Of a stretch of 64,000 nt of DNA, positions 1 to 8,930 are shown in pieces; position 1 is the stretch's first letter, and each line of letters opens with the position of its first letter. Made by a program: the position numbers and the translations under genes. The DNA lies in the NCBI RefSeq assembly GCF_000407185.1, contig NZ_KE136481.1:1836136-1900135 (forward strand), read 5' to 3'. Below the pieces are notes generated by a model. It did not search any database. It worked only from the letters and a program-made list of their open reading frames with translations, and was not told the DNA's origin. The stretch is from Enterococcus malodoratus ATCC 43197 (GTDB lineage: Bacteria > Bacillota > Bacilli > Lactobacillales > Enterococcaceae).

Positions 1-11
1 ACGTAAAAATT

Positions 12-217
12 CGTAAGGTTTTCGTCACGCATACGATTTTGCTAAACATTTTTATTGCTAAATAAGCAAGCTTTTGTTGTATAAACTGTTCAACAGTATA
101 AAACTGCAAAAATCGCAGCTATCTCGTTTTAAGGAATTCATTTTTCTTAAAACACGAAAAATGAGTCCTATTTTCACTACGCATATCATCCAACTAAACT
201 TCTTAATCTATAATTTG
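12..217. repeat. Diverged copies of a structured intergenic repeat
   Basis: No gene is visible in bases 1-270. Positions 139-217 hold a hairpin (CATTTTTC, 9-base loop, GAAAAATG) followed by an ACGCATATCATCC-like block and AACTAAAC. The same order of elements occurs in the tandem repeat at 7214-7443. A weaker copy (TCACGCATACGATTTTGCTAA, then an ATTGCTAAATAAGCAAG hairpin) lies at about 25-70. In minus-strand terms this lies between the T-box terminator and the gene beyond the window edge. Confidence 0.55.
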
Positions 218-270
218 CTTCAAACCAATACTTTAATGCTTTATTAAAACTACTGCTAAAGTTGGAGTGA

Positions 271-480
271 CAAAAAAAGCGTCTTTTGAGTTTCCTCAAA
301 AGACGCTTTTACGTGGTCCCACTTTTGTTTGCAGTTATGCCTTGAAACAGGTAACGTCTGTGAACCGTTCTTGGCTACGTATCGCCAAGACCACTCTGAG
401 ATGCATTTCGCAAGTGTTGATCTGACTGCTTTCACCACCCGCAATCTCTCTGAATAACCATCACTTACTACTTCTTCTCT
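271..480 (-). promoter_or_regulatory. T-box leader, probably cysteine-specific
   Basis: On the minus strand just after gltX there is a T-box riboswitch. It has a stem I with a GAGAG strand and a GGTGGTGAAAG distal-loop motif. A candidate specifier loop reads GAAATGCATCTC, with TGC (Cys) at 405-403. The T-box sequence GTGGGACCACG lies at 322-312 and carries the TGGNACC core. A strong intrinsic terminator follows: a 16-bp stem at 275-290/295-310 with a T-run. Family knowledge: uncharged tRNA pairs with the specifier and with TGGN and prevents termination. The regulated gene would be off the left edge; cysE/cysS is the usual neighbour of gltX in enterococci. A short ORF across the leader is judged non-coding. 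Confidence 0.85.
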
Positions 481-489
481 TCTTTGTGT

Positions 490-1947
490 TTACATTACTT
501 GATTTAAATGTGCTAAGGCTTTTTCTTTGCCTAATATTTCGACTGTTTCTGGTAATTCTGGTCCATGCACCATGCCGCTGACCGCTACACGAATCGGCAT
601 CCAAAGGTTTTTCCCTTTTACACCGGTTTCTTTTTGAACGGCTTTGATCGCTGCTAATACACTCGCTGCATCGACAGTATCCATCGCTTCAAGTTGGGCT
701 TTAAAAGCATTTAACACGGTTGAAACATCTTCACCTGCTAAAACTTCTTTGGCCGCATCGTCTAGCTCAAGCTGATCTTGGAAAAATAGATTAGAAATTT
801 CCGTAATCTCTGCCGCATAACTCATTTGCGGTTGGTACAAGCTGACTACGCGTTTGACCCATTCCTTATGCTCCGGAGCTGGATTTTCTTCGACTTTACC
901 AGCCTTGATTAAATAAGGCAAGCATAATTCAGTTAATTTATCTAAATCCATTGCTTTGATGTAATGGTTATTGACCCATTCCAATTTCTTCTGATCGAAG
1001 GCTGCTGGAGATTTACTCAAACGTTTAGTATCGAAAATTTTGATTAGTTCATCCTGCGGGAAGATTTCGTCTTCGCCAACTGGTGACCAGCCAAGCAGTG
1101 CTACAAAGTTGAACATTGCTTCTGGCAGATAGCCTAATTCACGATATTGTTCAATGAATTGCAGAATGCTTTCATCGCGTTTGCTTAATTTTTTCCCTGT
1201 CTCACTATTGATGATCAAGGTCATATGGCCAAATGTTGGACGCGGCCAATCAAATGCGTCATAGATCATCAATTGTTTCGGTGTGTTTGCGATATGATCA
1301 TCCCCGCGCAACACGTGCGTGATCTTCATCAAATGATCATCCACTGCTACTGCGAAGTTATAGGTAGGCATTCCATCGCGTTTTTGGATGATAAAGTCGC
1401 CGCCCACATTATCTGATTCAAAACTGATTTCACCTTTGACCATATCATCAAAAGCAAAACTGGTATTGCGAGGAACACGGAAACGAATCACGGGTTCTAA
1501 TCCAGCCGCTTCTTTTTCCGCTTGTTCTTCTGGAGTTAAGTTGGCACATTTGCCTGCGTAGTGAGGCATTTCACCGCGGGCACGCTGCTCTTCCCGTTCA
1601 GCTTCCAACTCTTCAGAGGTACAGTAGCATTTATACGCTAAATTGCTCATCAATAATTGGTCAATCAGCGGTTGATAAACTTCACGACGTTCAGATTGAC
1701 GGTAAGGTCCGTATTCGCCAGGATTTTCTGGTGATTCGTCCCAATCGATTCCTAGCCACGCTAAATTCTCTAACTGGCTTTTTTCGCCGCCTTCAATATT
1801 TCTCTTTAAATCAGTATCCTCGATCCGAATGATAAACTCCCCGTCATTGTGACGAGCAAAAAGATAATTGAACAACGCTGTTCGGGCATTTCCGATGTGT
1901 AAGTGTCCAGTAGGACTTGGTGCGTAGCGCACACGAATTTTCGACAT
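490..1947 (-). CDS. gltX: Glutamate--tRNA ligase
   Basis: Class I aminoacyl-tRNA synthetase that charges tRNA-Glu (and often tRNA-Gln in Firmicutes lacking GlnRS) in the cytoplasm. The 485 residues match the family length. The HIGH-type motif [12 protein letters not shown] lies at residues 10-21 and the KMSKS-type loop KKLSKRDES at about 255. Between them is a cysteine-containing segment near residue 107 ([11 protein letters not shown]). The C-terminal anticodon-binding helical domain is complete. The start ATG has a GAGGAAC ribosome binding site 7 bases upstream. It lies directly upstream of the T-box leader, the usual enterococcal position before cysES. Confidence 0.97.
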   Translation of the reverse strand: MSKIRVRYAPSPTGHLHIGNARTALFNYLFARHNDGEFIIRIEDTDLKRNIEGGEKSQLENLAWLGIDWDESPENPGEYGPYRQSERREVYQPLIDQLLMSNLAYKCYCTSEELEAEREEQRARGEMPHYAGKCANLTPEEQAEKEAAGLEPVIRFRVPRNTSFAFDDMVKGEISFESDNVGGDFIIQKRDGMPTYNFAVAVDDHLMKITHVLRGDDHIANTPKQLMIYDAFDWPRPTFGHMTLIINSETGKKLSKRDESILQFIEQYRELGYLPEAMFNFVALLGWSPVGEDEIFPQDELIKIFDTKRLSKSPAAFDQKKLEWVNNHYIKAMDLDKLTELCLPYLIKAGKVEENPAPEHKEWVKRVVSLYQPQMSYAAEITEISNLFFQDQLELDDAAKEVLAGEDVSTVLNAFKAQLEAMDTVDAASVLAAIKAVQKETGVKGKNLWMPIRVAVSGMVHGPELPETVEILGKEKALAHLNQVM

Positions 1948-2043
1948 ATATTAGTTCCTCTTTCCCGCTTATTTAGTAAATAAAATCATTTACTACTCAA
2001 CATAAATTGTACAATCAATCCACTGTTTAGTAAAGCTGCACTG

Positions 2044-3198
2044 TTATTTTGCTGCTTTATCATTCGTATAATCTAATTTCTTATCAGGTGTATCATCTTT
2101 GATATTGCGGCTTGAATGTGCAGGTTTGGCGAAAATCATTCGGCCAGCCGCTGTTTGCAGGGCACTGGTTACGACTACTTCAATGTGTTCGTTCATGTAA
2201 TGCTGTCCGTCTTCCACGACCACCATCGTACCGTCATCCAGATAAGCAACCCCTTGTTGTCGTTCTGTCCCAGCCTTCACGACTAAAACATTCATGTTTT
2301 CTCCCGGGATTACGACCGGTTTCACAGCGTTTGCCAACGCGTTGATGTTCAATACGGCCACATTTTGGAACTCGGATACTTTATTTAAATTGTAATCATT
2401 CGTCACGATTACACCATCTAGCAATTTAGCTAACTTGATCAACTTGCTGTCAACTTCGCTGATGTCTTCGAAATCCCCGTCGTACATTTCAACGGCGATC
2501 CCTTCTTCTTTCTGCAAGGCGTTTAAGATGTCTAACCCGCGTCGTCCCCGGACACGCTTCAAGCTGTCCCCAGAATCGGCGATGTATTGCAATTCATACA
2601 ACACGAAATTCGGAATCATCAAGACTCCTTCTAAAAATCCGGTCATCGCAATATCATAGATTCGGCCATCAATGATCACGCTGGTATCTAAGATTTTATA
2701 CTTATGGAAATGATCATCCGCTTTACGCTCAAGGACTTCGCCATCATTTGTTTCTGCTTTTTTGTTTCGACCGCTGAAGAATTTTTTCAATTCATCAATC
2801 CGCGTCGTCCCCATCCGAAAGCCTAGATACCCTAATAACAGCATGATCAAAATTGGTAACGCGCTGTTAATGAATGGGATTGGAATTTGATACAAAGGTG
2901 TCGTCCCAATCAATCCTAAGGTCAAACCTAGGATCGCACCTACTACTCCAAATAAGATATACGTCAAGCTAAGTTCATTTAATTGTTTCTCAATTCTTTT
3001 TACTCCAACTGTGATTGGGTCTACGATCGCCAAAGAAATAATATAAAAAATAATTGCACCAATTAGGCCGTTCGTAAGTGAATTATTCAACCACATGTTG
3101 TCTGCATAATTAATCGCTGTCCAAGCTGTTGGTAGGAAAGTGATTCCTAAACTGATCCCAACAAGCAGAACAATTACTGTCAACACACGTTTCTGCAT
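2044..3198 (-). CDS. yacL: PIN/TRAM-domain membrane protein (YacL-like)
   Basis: Integral membrane protein with about four N-terminal transmembrane segments (roughly residues 5-25, 35-60, 75-100, 105-125). A cytoplasmic PIN nuclease-fold domain begins at YKILDTSVIIDGRI and has further acidic residues (ELQYIADSGD, VIVTNDYNL). A TRAM RNA-binding-type domain follows (GENMNVLVVKAGTERQQGVA) and the tail is charged. Position between gltX and radA matches yacL in other Firmicutes. The in vivo role of this family is not firmly established; an RNase-like activity is inferred from the PIN fold. I start it at the ATG at 3198, preceded by GAGGAGGGATGGC, rather than at an in-frame TTG 15 bases upstream that lies inside the ribosome binding site. 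Confidence 0.9.
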   Translation of the reverse strand: MQKRVLTVIVLLVGISLGITFLPTAWTAINYADNMWLNNSLTNGLIGAIIFYIISLAIVDPITVGVKRIEKQLNELSLTYILFGVVGAILGLTLGLIGTTPLYQIPIPFINSALPILIMLLLGYLGFRMGTTRIDELKKFFSGRNKKAETNDGEVLERKADDHFHKYKILDTSVIIDGRIYDIAMTGFLEGVLMIPNFVLYELQYIADSGDSLKRVRGRRGLDILNALQKEEGIAVEMYDGDFEDISEVDSKLIKLAKLLDGVIVTNDYNLNKVSEFQNVAVLNINALANAVKPVVIPGENMNVLVVKAGTERQQGVAYLDDGTMVVVEDGQHYMNEHIEVVVTSALQTAAGRMIFAKPAHSSRNIKDDTPDKKLDYTNDKAAK

Positions 3199-3242
3199 GC
3201 CATCCCTCCTCAAAATAATAGCTCAAAGGCCGAAACCTTTGA

Positions 3243-3275
3243 ATAAAGGGCGTGCCAGAAATACTTTCCGGCACC
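3243..3275 (-). terminator. Terminator after radA
   Basis: Minus-strand hairpin GTGCCGGAA / TTCTGGCAC with a 5-base loop, followed by GCCCTTTATTC. The tail is T-poor, so strength is uncertain. It sits between the radA stop and yacL. Confidence 0.5.
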
Positions 3276-3283
3276 ACCACTTA

Positions 3284-4675
3284 TTAACGAAATACTTTTC
3301 TTAATGTTTCTCCTAAAGTCGCTACCGGGACCAGCTCGATCCCTTTTGGCGGCGTCCAATCGCCCATATTGTTCTTGGGCAGATAAATCTTTTTGAACCC
3401 TAATTTGCTGGCTTCTTTGACCCGCTGTTCAATGCTGCTGACGCGGCGAATTTCGCCGGTCAAACCAATTTCACCGATAAAACATTCGGTCGCCGCTGTG
3501 CCATTTTCTTTATAGCTGGAAGCGATCGCTACAGCAACAGCCAAATCGATAGCCGGCTCATTTAATTTTACACCGCCGGCTGCCTTTAAATAGGCATCTT
3601 GATTTTGCAGCAGTAGACCGGCGCGTTTTTCTAAGACCGCCATGATCAAAGATACTCGGTTAAAATCTAGTCCGGTCGTTGTCCGCTTGGCGTTCCCGAA
3701 AACCGTCGGCGTTACTAACGCCTGCACCTCAACTAATATTGGCCGGCTGCCTTCCATCGCTACAACGATTGCCGATCCAGTCGCACCTTCCAGTCGTTCT
3801 TCTAAGAAAACCTGAGAAGGATTGGCGACTTCGACTAACCCTTGTTCACGCATCTCGAAAATACCGATTTCATTGGTGGAACCAAAACGGTTTTTTACCG
3901 CCCGCAATATTCTAAAACTATGGTGCTTTTCTCCCTCAAAATACAAGACGGTATCCACCATATGTTCCAGCATACGAGGACCGGCAATATTCCCTTCTTT
4001 AGTAACGTGACCCACGATGAAGATCGCAATCCCATTCGTTTTAGCCAGCTTCAATAACTCCGCTGTGGTTTCACGAACCTGACTGACAGACCCTGCCACA
4101 CTCGTAATATCCGGCTGGGTCATGGTTTGAATCGAGTCGATGATCACATAATCGGGTTTCAGATTTTCGATCGTCCGGCTGATTTCCCCCATATCTGTTT
4201 CTGCGTACAAATAAAAATCTGTATCGCTGGAGCCTAATCGTTCCGCCCGCAATTTAATCTGCTGAGCACTTTCTTCTCCTGAAACGTATAAAACATTTCC
4301 ACCCGTCGCTGCTAATTGATGCGACACTTGCAATAGCAAGGTGGATTTACCAATACCGGGGTCCCCGCCGATCAATACCAATGAGCCCGGCACCACACCG
4401 CCGCCTAATACCCGATTCAGCTCGGCTAACTGCGTTTGAATCCGCGTTTCTTTTTTGAAGACGACATCTTTTAATTTAGTGGGTGTCGCGCGTTCACCGG
4501 TTATACTGACCCGATTGCGACGATCTTCCGGATGGTTTTGTTCAATTTCTTCCACCATCGTGTTCCAGCTACCGCAGTTAGGACATCGCCCTAAATACTT
4601 AGGCGAGACATAACCGCATTCTTGGCAGATAAATTGTGTCTTGGATTTTTTTGCCAAAACGTTCGCCTCACTCAT
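3284..4675 (-). CDS. radA: DNA repair protein RadA
   Basis: RecA-like ATPase that helps process recombination intermediates (branch migration). The order of domains is canonical. An N-terminal C4 zinc finger ([19 protein letters not shown]) comes first, then Walker [14 protein letters not shown] at about residue 90-105. The RadA-specific [11 protein letters not shown] motif follows at about 245, then a C-terminal Lon-protease-like domain. Two starts are possible. One is ATG at 4675, with little Shine-Dalgarno support. The other is TTG at 4657, which would give MAKKSKTQF, the usual family N-terminus, after GAGTGAGG. The gene follows dut by 12 bases and is probably co-transcribed with it. Confidence 0.97.
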   Translation of the reverse strand: MSEANVLAKKSKTQFICQECGYVSPKYLGRCPNCGSWNTMVEEIEQNHPEDRRNRVSITGERATPTKLKDVVFKKETRIQTQLAELNRVLGGGVVPGSLVLIGGDPGIGKSTLLLQVSHQLAATGGNVLYVSGEESAQQIKLRAERLGSSDTDFYLYAETDMGEISRTIENLKPDYVIIDSIQTMTQPDITSVAGSVSQVRETTAELLKLAKTNGIAIFIVGHVTKEGNIAGPRMLEHMVDTVLYFEGEKHHSFRILRAVKNRFGSTNEIGIFEMREQGLVEVANPSQVFLEERLEGATGSAIVVAMEGSRPILVEVQALVTPTVFGNAKRTTTGLDFNRVSLIMAVLEKRAGLLLQNQDAYLKAAGGVKLNEPAIDLAVAVAIASSYKENGTAATECFIGEIGLTGEIRRVSSIEQRVKEASKLGFKKIYLPKNNMGDWTPPKGIELVPVATLGETLRKVFR

Positions 4676-4687
4676 TTGATTAATAGT

Positions 4688-5194
4688 TTATTTTTTGTCA
4701 GATGAACCAAATCCGCCAGTTCGTTCTGTAGCGGCTTCATCATTGTCGGCCTTAAGAAACGGTAAGAAAATCCCTTGTCCGATTCGTTCACCTTTTTTGA
4801 TGTGAATATCCGTCAAACCGAAATTCGAAAATTGGAACATAATATGCCCTTCGTTGTCAGGGTTATTATAATAATCGCTATCGATCACTCCAATACCATT
4901 GCTCAGCGTCATGAAACGCTTCAACGGGTTGCTGGACCGATTCGCTAGTTGTAAATATTCATCTTGCCCCATATAAGACTTGATACCTGTGGGAACTAAG
5001 ACTGGTTTAACGATTTTTTCAGCTGCCTCTGTCCCTTTGGTAAAATGTTGAATGATTTGTTTCCAAACCGCTGGGATCACGATATCTTCTGCCGCTTCAA
5101 AATCATAGCCCGCCGCATTTTTAGTTGCTCGTTTTGGTAAATTGATTGCCTTATCTTGATACGCTGCGGTAACTTCAAAACCTCTTTTTTTCAT
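4688..5194 (-). CDS. dut: dUTP diphosphatase
   Basis: Hydrolyses dUTP to dUMP and pyrophosphate, limiting uracil incorporation into DNA. All five trimeric dUTPase motifs can be seen: AGYDFEAAEDI, NRSSNPLKR, GIGVIDSDYYNN, KGERIGQG and the C-terminal ERTGGFGSS arm. At 168 residues it is slightly longer than the shortest bacterial enzymes because of an insert around residues 45-80 (HFTKGTEAAEKIVKPVLVPT), a layout I associate with lactobacillal, enterococcal and phage-type enzymes. I start it at the ATG at 5194 with GGGAG upstream; an in-frame upstream extension of 12 codons lacks support. It leads a likely dut-radA transcription unit. A small hairpin (CTCCCA/TGGGAG, 5232-5253) precedes it. Confidence 0.95.
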   Translation of the reverse strand: MKKRGFEVTAAYQDKAINLPKRATKNAAGYDFEAAEDIVIPAVWKQIIQHFTKGTEAAEKIVKPVLVPTGIKSYMGQDEYLQLANRSSNPLKRFMTLSNGIGVIDSDYYNNPDNEGHIMFQFSNFGLTDIHIKKGERIGQGIFLPFLKADNDEAATERTGGFGSSDKK

Positions 5195-5370
5195 TGTAAA
5201 CTCCCTTTTAACTGATTGCCTAATTCGCATTCTCCCAATAAAAAAACTGGGAGGTAAGAAACTGACATCCTTTGTGAAATATATTGCTATTCTACCATAG
5301 AGCGGGCATCTGTTCGAAAATCTTTTGCGAAAACTCTATGGAAATTTAATGAATTTTTTGCGCCTTTTGA

Positions 5371-7170
5371 TCAATTTTCACCAATTCGTTCATCCAGCGC
5401 TGGAAGACGGTTGATGTACATCTCGATCCGTTTTGCATAGGAAGGATTTTCCTCATAAATTCTGATCTCTTTTTGCAATGTTTTAAGATCATCCGTCACG
5501 ATGCCGTTAACATTCAGAGAAATCATCCGATCCATTGAATCGGCGTCATTGACTGTCCAAGCATAAACATCTTTTTCTTCCTGATGGGCCCGTTGAACAA
5601 AATCACTCGTTAACGTTGTTTCTTCCATTGTATAAGCATTCGCCGGGGTTTGCGGGAAAACTAAATTATAAGGTAAGACATAACTCACATACAACTTTGG
5701 CGCTTTCTCTTTCAGTCCGATCACCACATCATAATCCAAGGAGTGGATTCGATGATGATGAGTTAAAATATTCTGCTGGTATTTCTTGATGAAATTTTCC
5801 AGCATTGATTTAGAATACCCAGAGTACGTTTTGATTTCAATCAGCAATTTTTGCCCATGTTCATTGGCAAAAGCCAAATAATCATCAAAACTTGCGATCG
5901 GAGCTACATGTCCATTCTCTGTTGCATGTAAATCTTGCAGCTCAGCCAGTGTTAGTTCACGGATTGTTTTGTTCTCACCGGTAAGATTTTTTAAATTCTT
6001 ATCATGGAACACGACAAATTGATTGTCCTTGGTTTCTTGGATATCCATCTCAATATAATCCGGCTTTTCTTTGATCGTGGCCGCCATCGCCGGGATCGTA
6101 TTTTGCACCCCGTTGCCATTATCGACTCCTCGATGAGAGATTGTTAACGGTGTAGAATCTGCCAAGCCAGTTAAGTACAGCACATTATTGATCAGAATCG
6201 ATCCGCCAAAAAAGATACATAGCAGGATCGCGGCGATTCGTGTCCACAAACTTGGACGAATCATACGCAGCGGGCGTTCACCGCTGATCACTAGCGGATG
6301 AAATTTTTGTACGAGTACACTGAAATACAAAACAGTTGCCCAAGCCAACATTAATTGACTGAAGAATTGGATACTCGTCAAGGTAAGCATTGCACCGATC
6401 GCTGGAAATGGTTTCGGCAGCAAATCTAATCCAACCTGCAAACCATAGCTTATTCCATACCCAACATAAGAAACGATCGTTAAGAAAACCGTCAAAATGA
6501 AAATCCGCCAAGCATAATGCCAAAAACGATGGTGGGTCAATGCCAAACTTTTTGACACCGCTTGTTTGGGCGTTTCGTCAGAAAATATCATCAGCGGCAG
6601 AACGAACAGCAAGCGAATCCCGATATACGAAATGACCAGTGAAGCAATCGACAATAATAGAAGAAACAGTAAGTTCTCACTTAAATAGTCCAAAATAAAT
6701 ACGGGAATCGTCACCTTGCTTAATAAAGGAGTACGAAAAATGGCATTCGCAAAAGGTAAAATCAGAACAAAATAAAATAGAAAGAAAAAGAACGTCGCCG
6801 GTCGTAAATGCCGCATGTGATAGATGGATTGCTTAAATAGCTCCCATAACGAACGGTCCTCTTTTGTTTGAATACTTTTGATTCCAAATAGCTGAAAAGT
6901 GAACTGTAAAAAAACCAGGGTCAGTACCAGTGCCAATAGCAGCAATAAGGCTCCCAAGACAGCGGGATGTTTCGTTAAAATCGTTAAAATATTCGTATTA
7001 GAAACATACGGGATATTTCCTTGTTTCAAAATGAACGCGACCAGAAACTGGACGCAGGGAATCACCAGCATTTCCAAAACAATATTCGTTCCTACGATCA
7101 AAAGAATGTAACTGCCCCAATGGCGTAAAAATTCTTTTGAATAAGTGAAAAAGAATCGTAGTGAAGACAT
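5371..7170 (-). CDS. Membrane-anchored glycerophosphodiester phosphodiesterase
   Basis: A 599-residue protein with an N-terminal multi-spanning membrane region of about 330 residues (roughly eight hydrophobic segments), followed by a GDPD catalytic domain. Catalytic-site motifs are TISHRGVDNGNGVQNTIPA (HRG; the usual E-N-T is replaced by Q-N-T), IEMDIQETKDNQFVVFHDKN (E-x-D and HD) and LLIEIKTYSG. It should cleave glycerophosphodiesters, or lipoteichoic-acid-like polyglycerophosphate, to glycerol-3-phosphate. The substrate is an inference. The start has AGGAGTGGACAA upstream. It stands alone between dut and the tandem repeat element. Confidence 0.88.
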   Translation of the reverse strand: MSSLRFFFTYSKEFLRHWGSYILLIVGTNIVLEMLVIPCVQFLVAFILKQGNIPYVSNTNILTILTKHPAVLGALLLLLALVLTLVFLQFTFQLFGIKSIQTKEDRSLWELFKQSIYHMRHLRPATFFFFLFYFVLILPFANAIFRTPLLSKVTIPVFILDYLSENLLFLLLLSIASLVISYIGIRLLFVLPLMIFSDETPKQAVSKSLALTHHRFWHYAWRIFILTVFLTIVSYVGYGISYGLQVGLDLLPKPFPAIGAMLTLTSIQFFSQLMLAWATVLYFSVLVQKFHPLVISGERPLRMIRPSLWTRIAAILLCIFFGGSILINNVLYLTGLADSTPLTISHRGVDNGNGVQNTIPAMAATIKEKPDYIEMDIQETKDNQFVVFHDKNLKNLTGENKTIRELTLAELQDLHATENGHVAPIASFDDYLAFANEHGQKLLIEIKTYSGYSKSMLENFIKKYQQNILTHHHRIHSLDYDVVIGLKEKAPKLYVSYVLPYNLVFPQTPANAYTMEETTLTSDFVQRAHQEEKDVYAWTVNDADSMDRMISLNVNGIVTDDLKTLQKEIRIYEENPSYAKRIEMYINRLPALDERIGEN

Positions 7171-7213
7171 TTGTCCACTCCTCTCTGCGGATAATGATGA
7201 ATCTTACTAAATT

Positions 7214-7443
7214 TAGAACTGGCAGCTAACTGCAGGGCTTATTGTAATCATTTTTCCAAAAAACAGAAAAATGAGTTTATTTACGTACGCATACCATTCT
7301 AACTAACCCGCTAAAGCAGGAAGTAGAACTGGCAGCTAGCTGCATGCTTTGATGTAATCATTTTTCTAAAAAACAGAAAAATGAATTTGTTTACGTACGC
7401 ATACCATTCTAACTAACCTGCTAAAGCAGGAAGTAGAACTGGC
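7214..7443. repeat. Two tandem 110-bp structured repeat units
   Basis: Two units of exactly 110 bp (7214-7323 and 7324-7433) differ at only a few positions and are followed by the first 10 bases of a third unit (TAGAACTGGC). Each unit holds a GCAGCTAGCTGC-type palindrome, a CATTTTTC/GAAAAATG hairpin, the block TTTACGTACGCATACC, and a CCTGCT-AA-AGCAGG hairpin. No ORF or ribosome binding site is present. The pair fills most of the 292-bp gap between two minus-strand genes. Related sequence occurs at 139-217, 48258-48342 and 63075-63175. Confidence 0.9.
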
Positions 7444-7477
7444 AAAAAATCGGGCACAAAGATCATGTGTCCGATTG
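7444..7477 (-). terminator. Terminator of the cation transporter gene
   Basis: Minus-strand hairpin AATCGGACAC / GTGCCCGATT followed by TTTTTTG. It overlaps the last codons of the transporter gene. Confidence 0.8.
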
Positions 7478-8428
7478 GATTTGACGTTTTTGATCGTAAT
7501 TCGGATCAAACTCGTCAGTCTCAATATAAATATAGGCTTTTTTATCGGGTAAGGCTTTACGGATCATTTGCTCAATTTTATTCACTACATCGTAACTGAC
7601 CCCTTCATAAGAATCCGCGATATCGATTTTCGCCGCAATCATTACTTCTGTTGGACCTAAATGAACGGTTTTGATGTCGATTACTTTTTTGACCTCGTCA
7701 CGTTTGAAAGCATTTTGGATTTTTTCCAGATCATTTTTAGAGACACTTTCTCCGATGATCAAACTGTAAAATTCTCGTGCTAAAAAGATTGAGGCGAATA
7801 ACAGCATCATCCCGATCAATAATCCGCTCAATGCATCAAACATTGGATTTCCAGTAAACATGGTCAATAAGGTCCCGATGATCGCTAATACTAACCCGAT
7901 CACCGCACAAAAATCCTCCGTGAAAATAATCAAGATCTCACTGTGGCGGCTCTCGTGTAAAAATCGAAATAATGGCAATTTGTCTGTATTCAGCTCATGA
8001 ATTTCTTTGATGGCCACGCGTAACGAACTGCCTTCAACTAAAATACCGAAAACCAAGATCCCTAATACGATCAAAGGATTCGAGACTTCATGACTGGGGT
8101 GAAATAATTTTTCCACCGCTTCCCAAATACCCAACGCGCCCCCACCGAAAAACAGCATCGTTGCGACAATTGTACTGAAAAAATATTTTGCCCGTCCTTC
8201 ACCAAATTGATGCAAATCGCTTTGACCTCGCGCCGCTCGGCGATCGCCAAATAAAAGCAATATCTGATTGCTGCAATCCACAACACTATGGATACTTTCA
8301 TTCATCATCGCGGCACTGCCGCTAAGCATGTAACCAACAAACTTGCTGATCGCCACTAACACATTGGCAAACAGCGCCGCTAATACAGCCATCGACCCTT
8401 GCGCTTTTTTCTCTTCCATTTGATTCAC
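7463..8428 (-). CDS. Cation diffusion facilitator family transporter
   Basis: Divalent metal/proton antiporter exporting zinc or a related metal across the cytoplasmic membrane. The roughly 320 residues comprise six predicted transmembrane segments. The metal-site motif NESIHSVVDCSNQ sits in TM2 and a second acidic/His pair, ESRHSEILIIFTEDF, in TM5. A cytoplasmic C-terminal ferredoxin-like domain begins near residue 230. Metal specificity cannot be read. The start is ambiguous between GTG at 8428 (MNQMEE) and ATG at 8419 (MEEKKA); AGGAAG upstream fits neither perfectly. It is a single gene with its own terminator. Confidence 0.9.
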   Translation of the reverse strand: MNQMEEKKAQGSMAVLAALFANVLVAISKFVGYMLSGSAAMMNESIHSVVDCSNQILLLFGDRRAARGQSDLHQFGEGRAKYFFSTIVATMLFFGGGALGIWEAVEKLFHPSHEVSNPLIVLGILVFGILVEGSSLRVAIKEIHELNTDKLPLFRFLHESRHSEILIIFTEDFCAVIGLVLAIIGTLLTMFTGNPMFDALSGLLIGMMLLFASIFLAREFYSLIIGESVSKNDLEKIQNAFKRDEVKKVIDIKTVHLGPTEVMIAAKIDIADSYEGVSYDVVNKIEQMIRKALPDKKAYIYIETDEFDPNYDQKRQIQSDT

Positions 8429-8558
8429 TCGCTTCCTGATTATGCCTATTATAAATCAGAAAGGAAAAATCATAAAAGCAAAGCCCTCCAAGCAAAACAT
8501 TCGTCAGGCTCCGCTATTTATGAAAAAATCAGTTTAATGAAAGATTGGAGGAGAAAAC

Positions 8559-8930
8559 ATGCGGCTTTGGCACGAAGCATTGATCCCGCTGCTCCCTCGT
8601 CCGCAATTATTAGGACAACATCGTGAGGCGGCAGCGCTCAGAGGCAAGGGATGGGGAAAGAAACACGCAACCGTCGACTATGTCTTCACTCACCCTTATT
8701 ATAAGCTGTTTCAATTTCATTTATTGGTTTTAGCAGAAATGGAAAGACGCGGCTATGTTCCCGACCCTTTGTGGCATGATCCGCTGTATCGCGGAAAAAA
8801 TCTGCCATTATTAGAAACAATCAAACCGCTGCCTGCGACCCATCCATTATATCCGGAACATGACGATGCCTACTTAGAAGCGTGTCTGCTTAATCTCGCG
8901 CAAAAAGGCATCCTGCTGCCTAAGCCTTGA
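8559..8930 (+). CDS. TIGR02328-family protein, pyrimidine-dimer DNA glycosylase-like
   Basis: A 123-residue protein beginning MRLWHEALIPLLPRPQLLGQ, the characteristic opening of a small family (TIGR02328) annotated as related to pyrimidine-dimer DNA glycosylase/endonuclease V. Other conserved pieces are QHREAAALRGKGWGKKH, VDYVFTHPYYKLFQFHLL and a proline-rich C-terminal half. Biochemical function is inferred from family annotation only. The ribosome binding site GGAGGAG is 5-7 bases before the ATG. Its 3' end overlaps the end of the convergent TIGR03915 gene by 11 bases, which places two DNA-repair-like loci side by side. Confidence 0.75.
   Translation: MRLWHEALIPLLPRPQLLGQHREAAALRGKGWGKKHATVDYVFTHPYYKLFQFHLLVLAEMERRGYVPDPLWHDPLYRGKNLPLLETIKPLPATHPLYPEHDDAYLEACLLNLAQKGILLPKP

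Noticed and set aside
256-444. 62-codon minus-strand frame across the T-box leader
   Set aside because: It covers the specifier loop, T-box sequence and terminator of a riboswitch, and no protein-like composition or credible ribosome binding site was seen.
5230-5254. CTCCCA / TGGGAG hairpin upstream of dut
   Set aside because: The T-run is in the loop rather than after the stem, so it is not a standard terminator; an attenuator role is unsupported.
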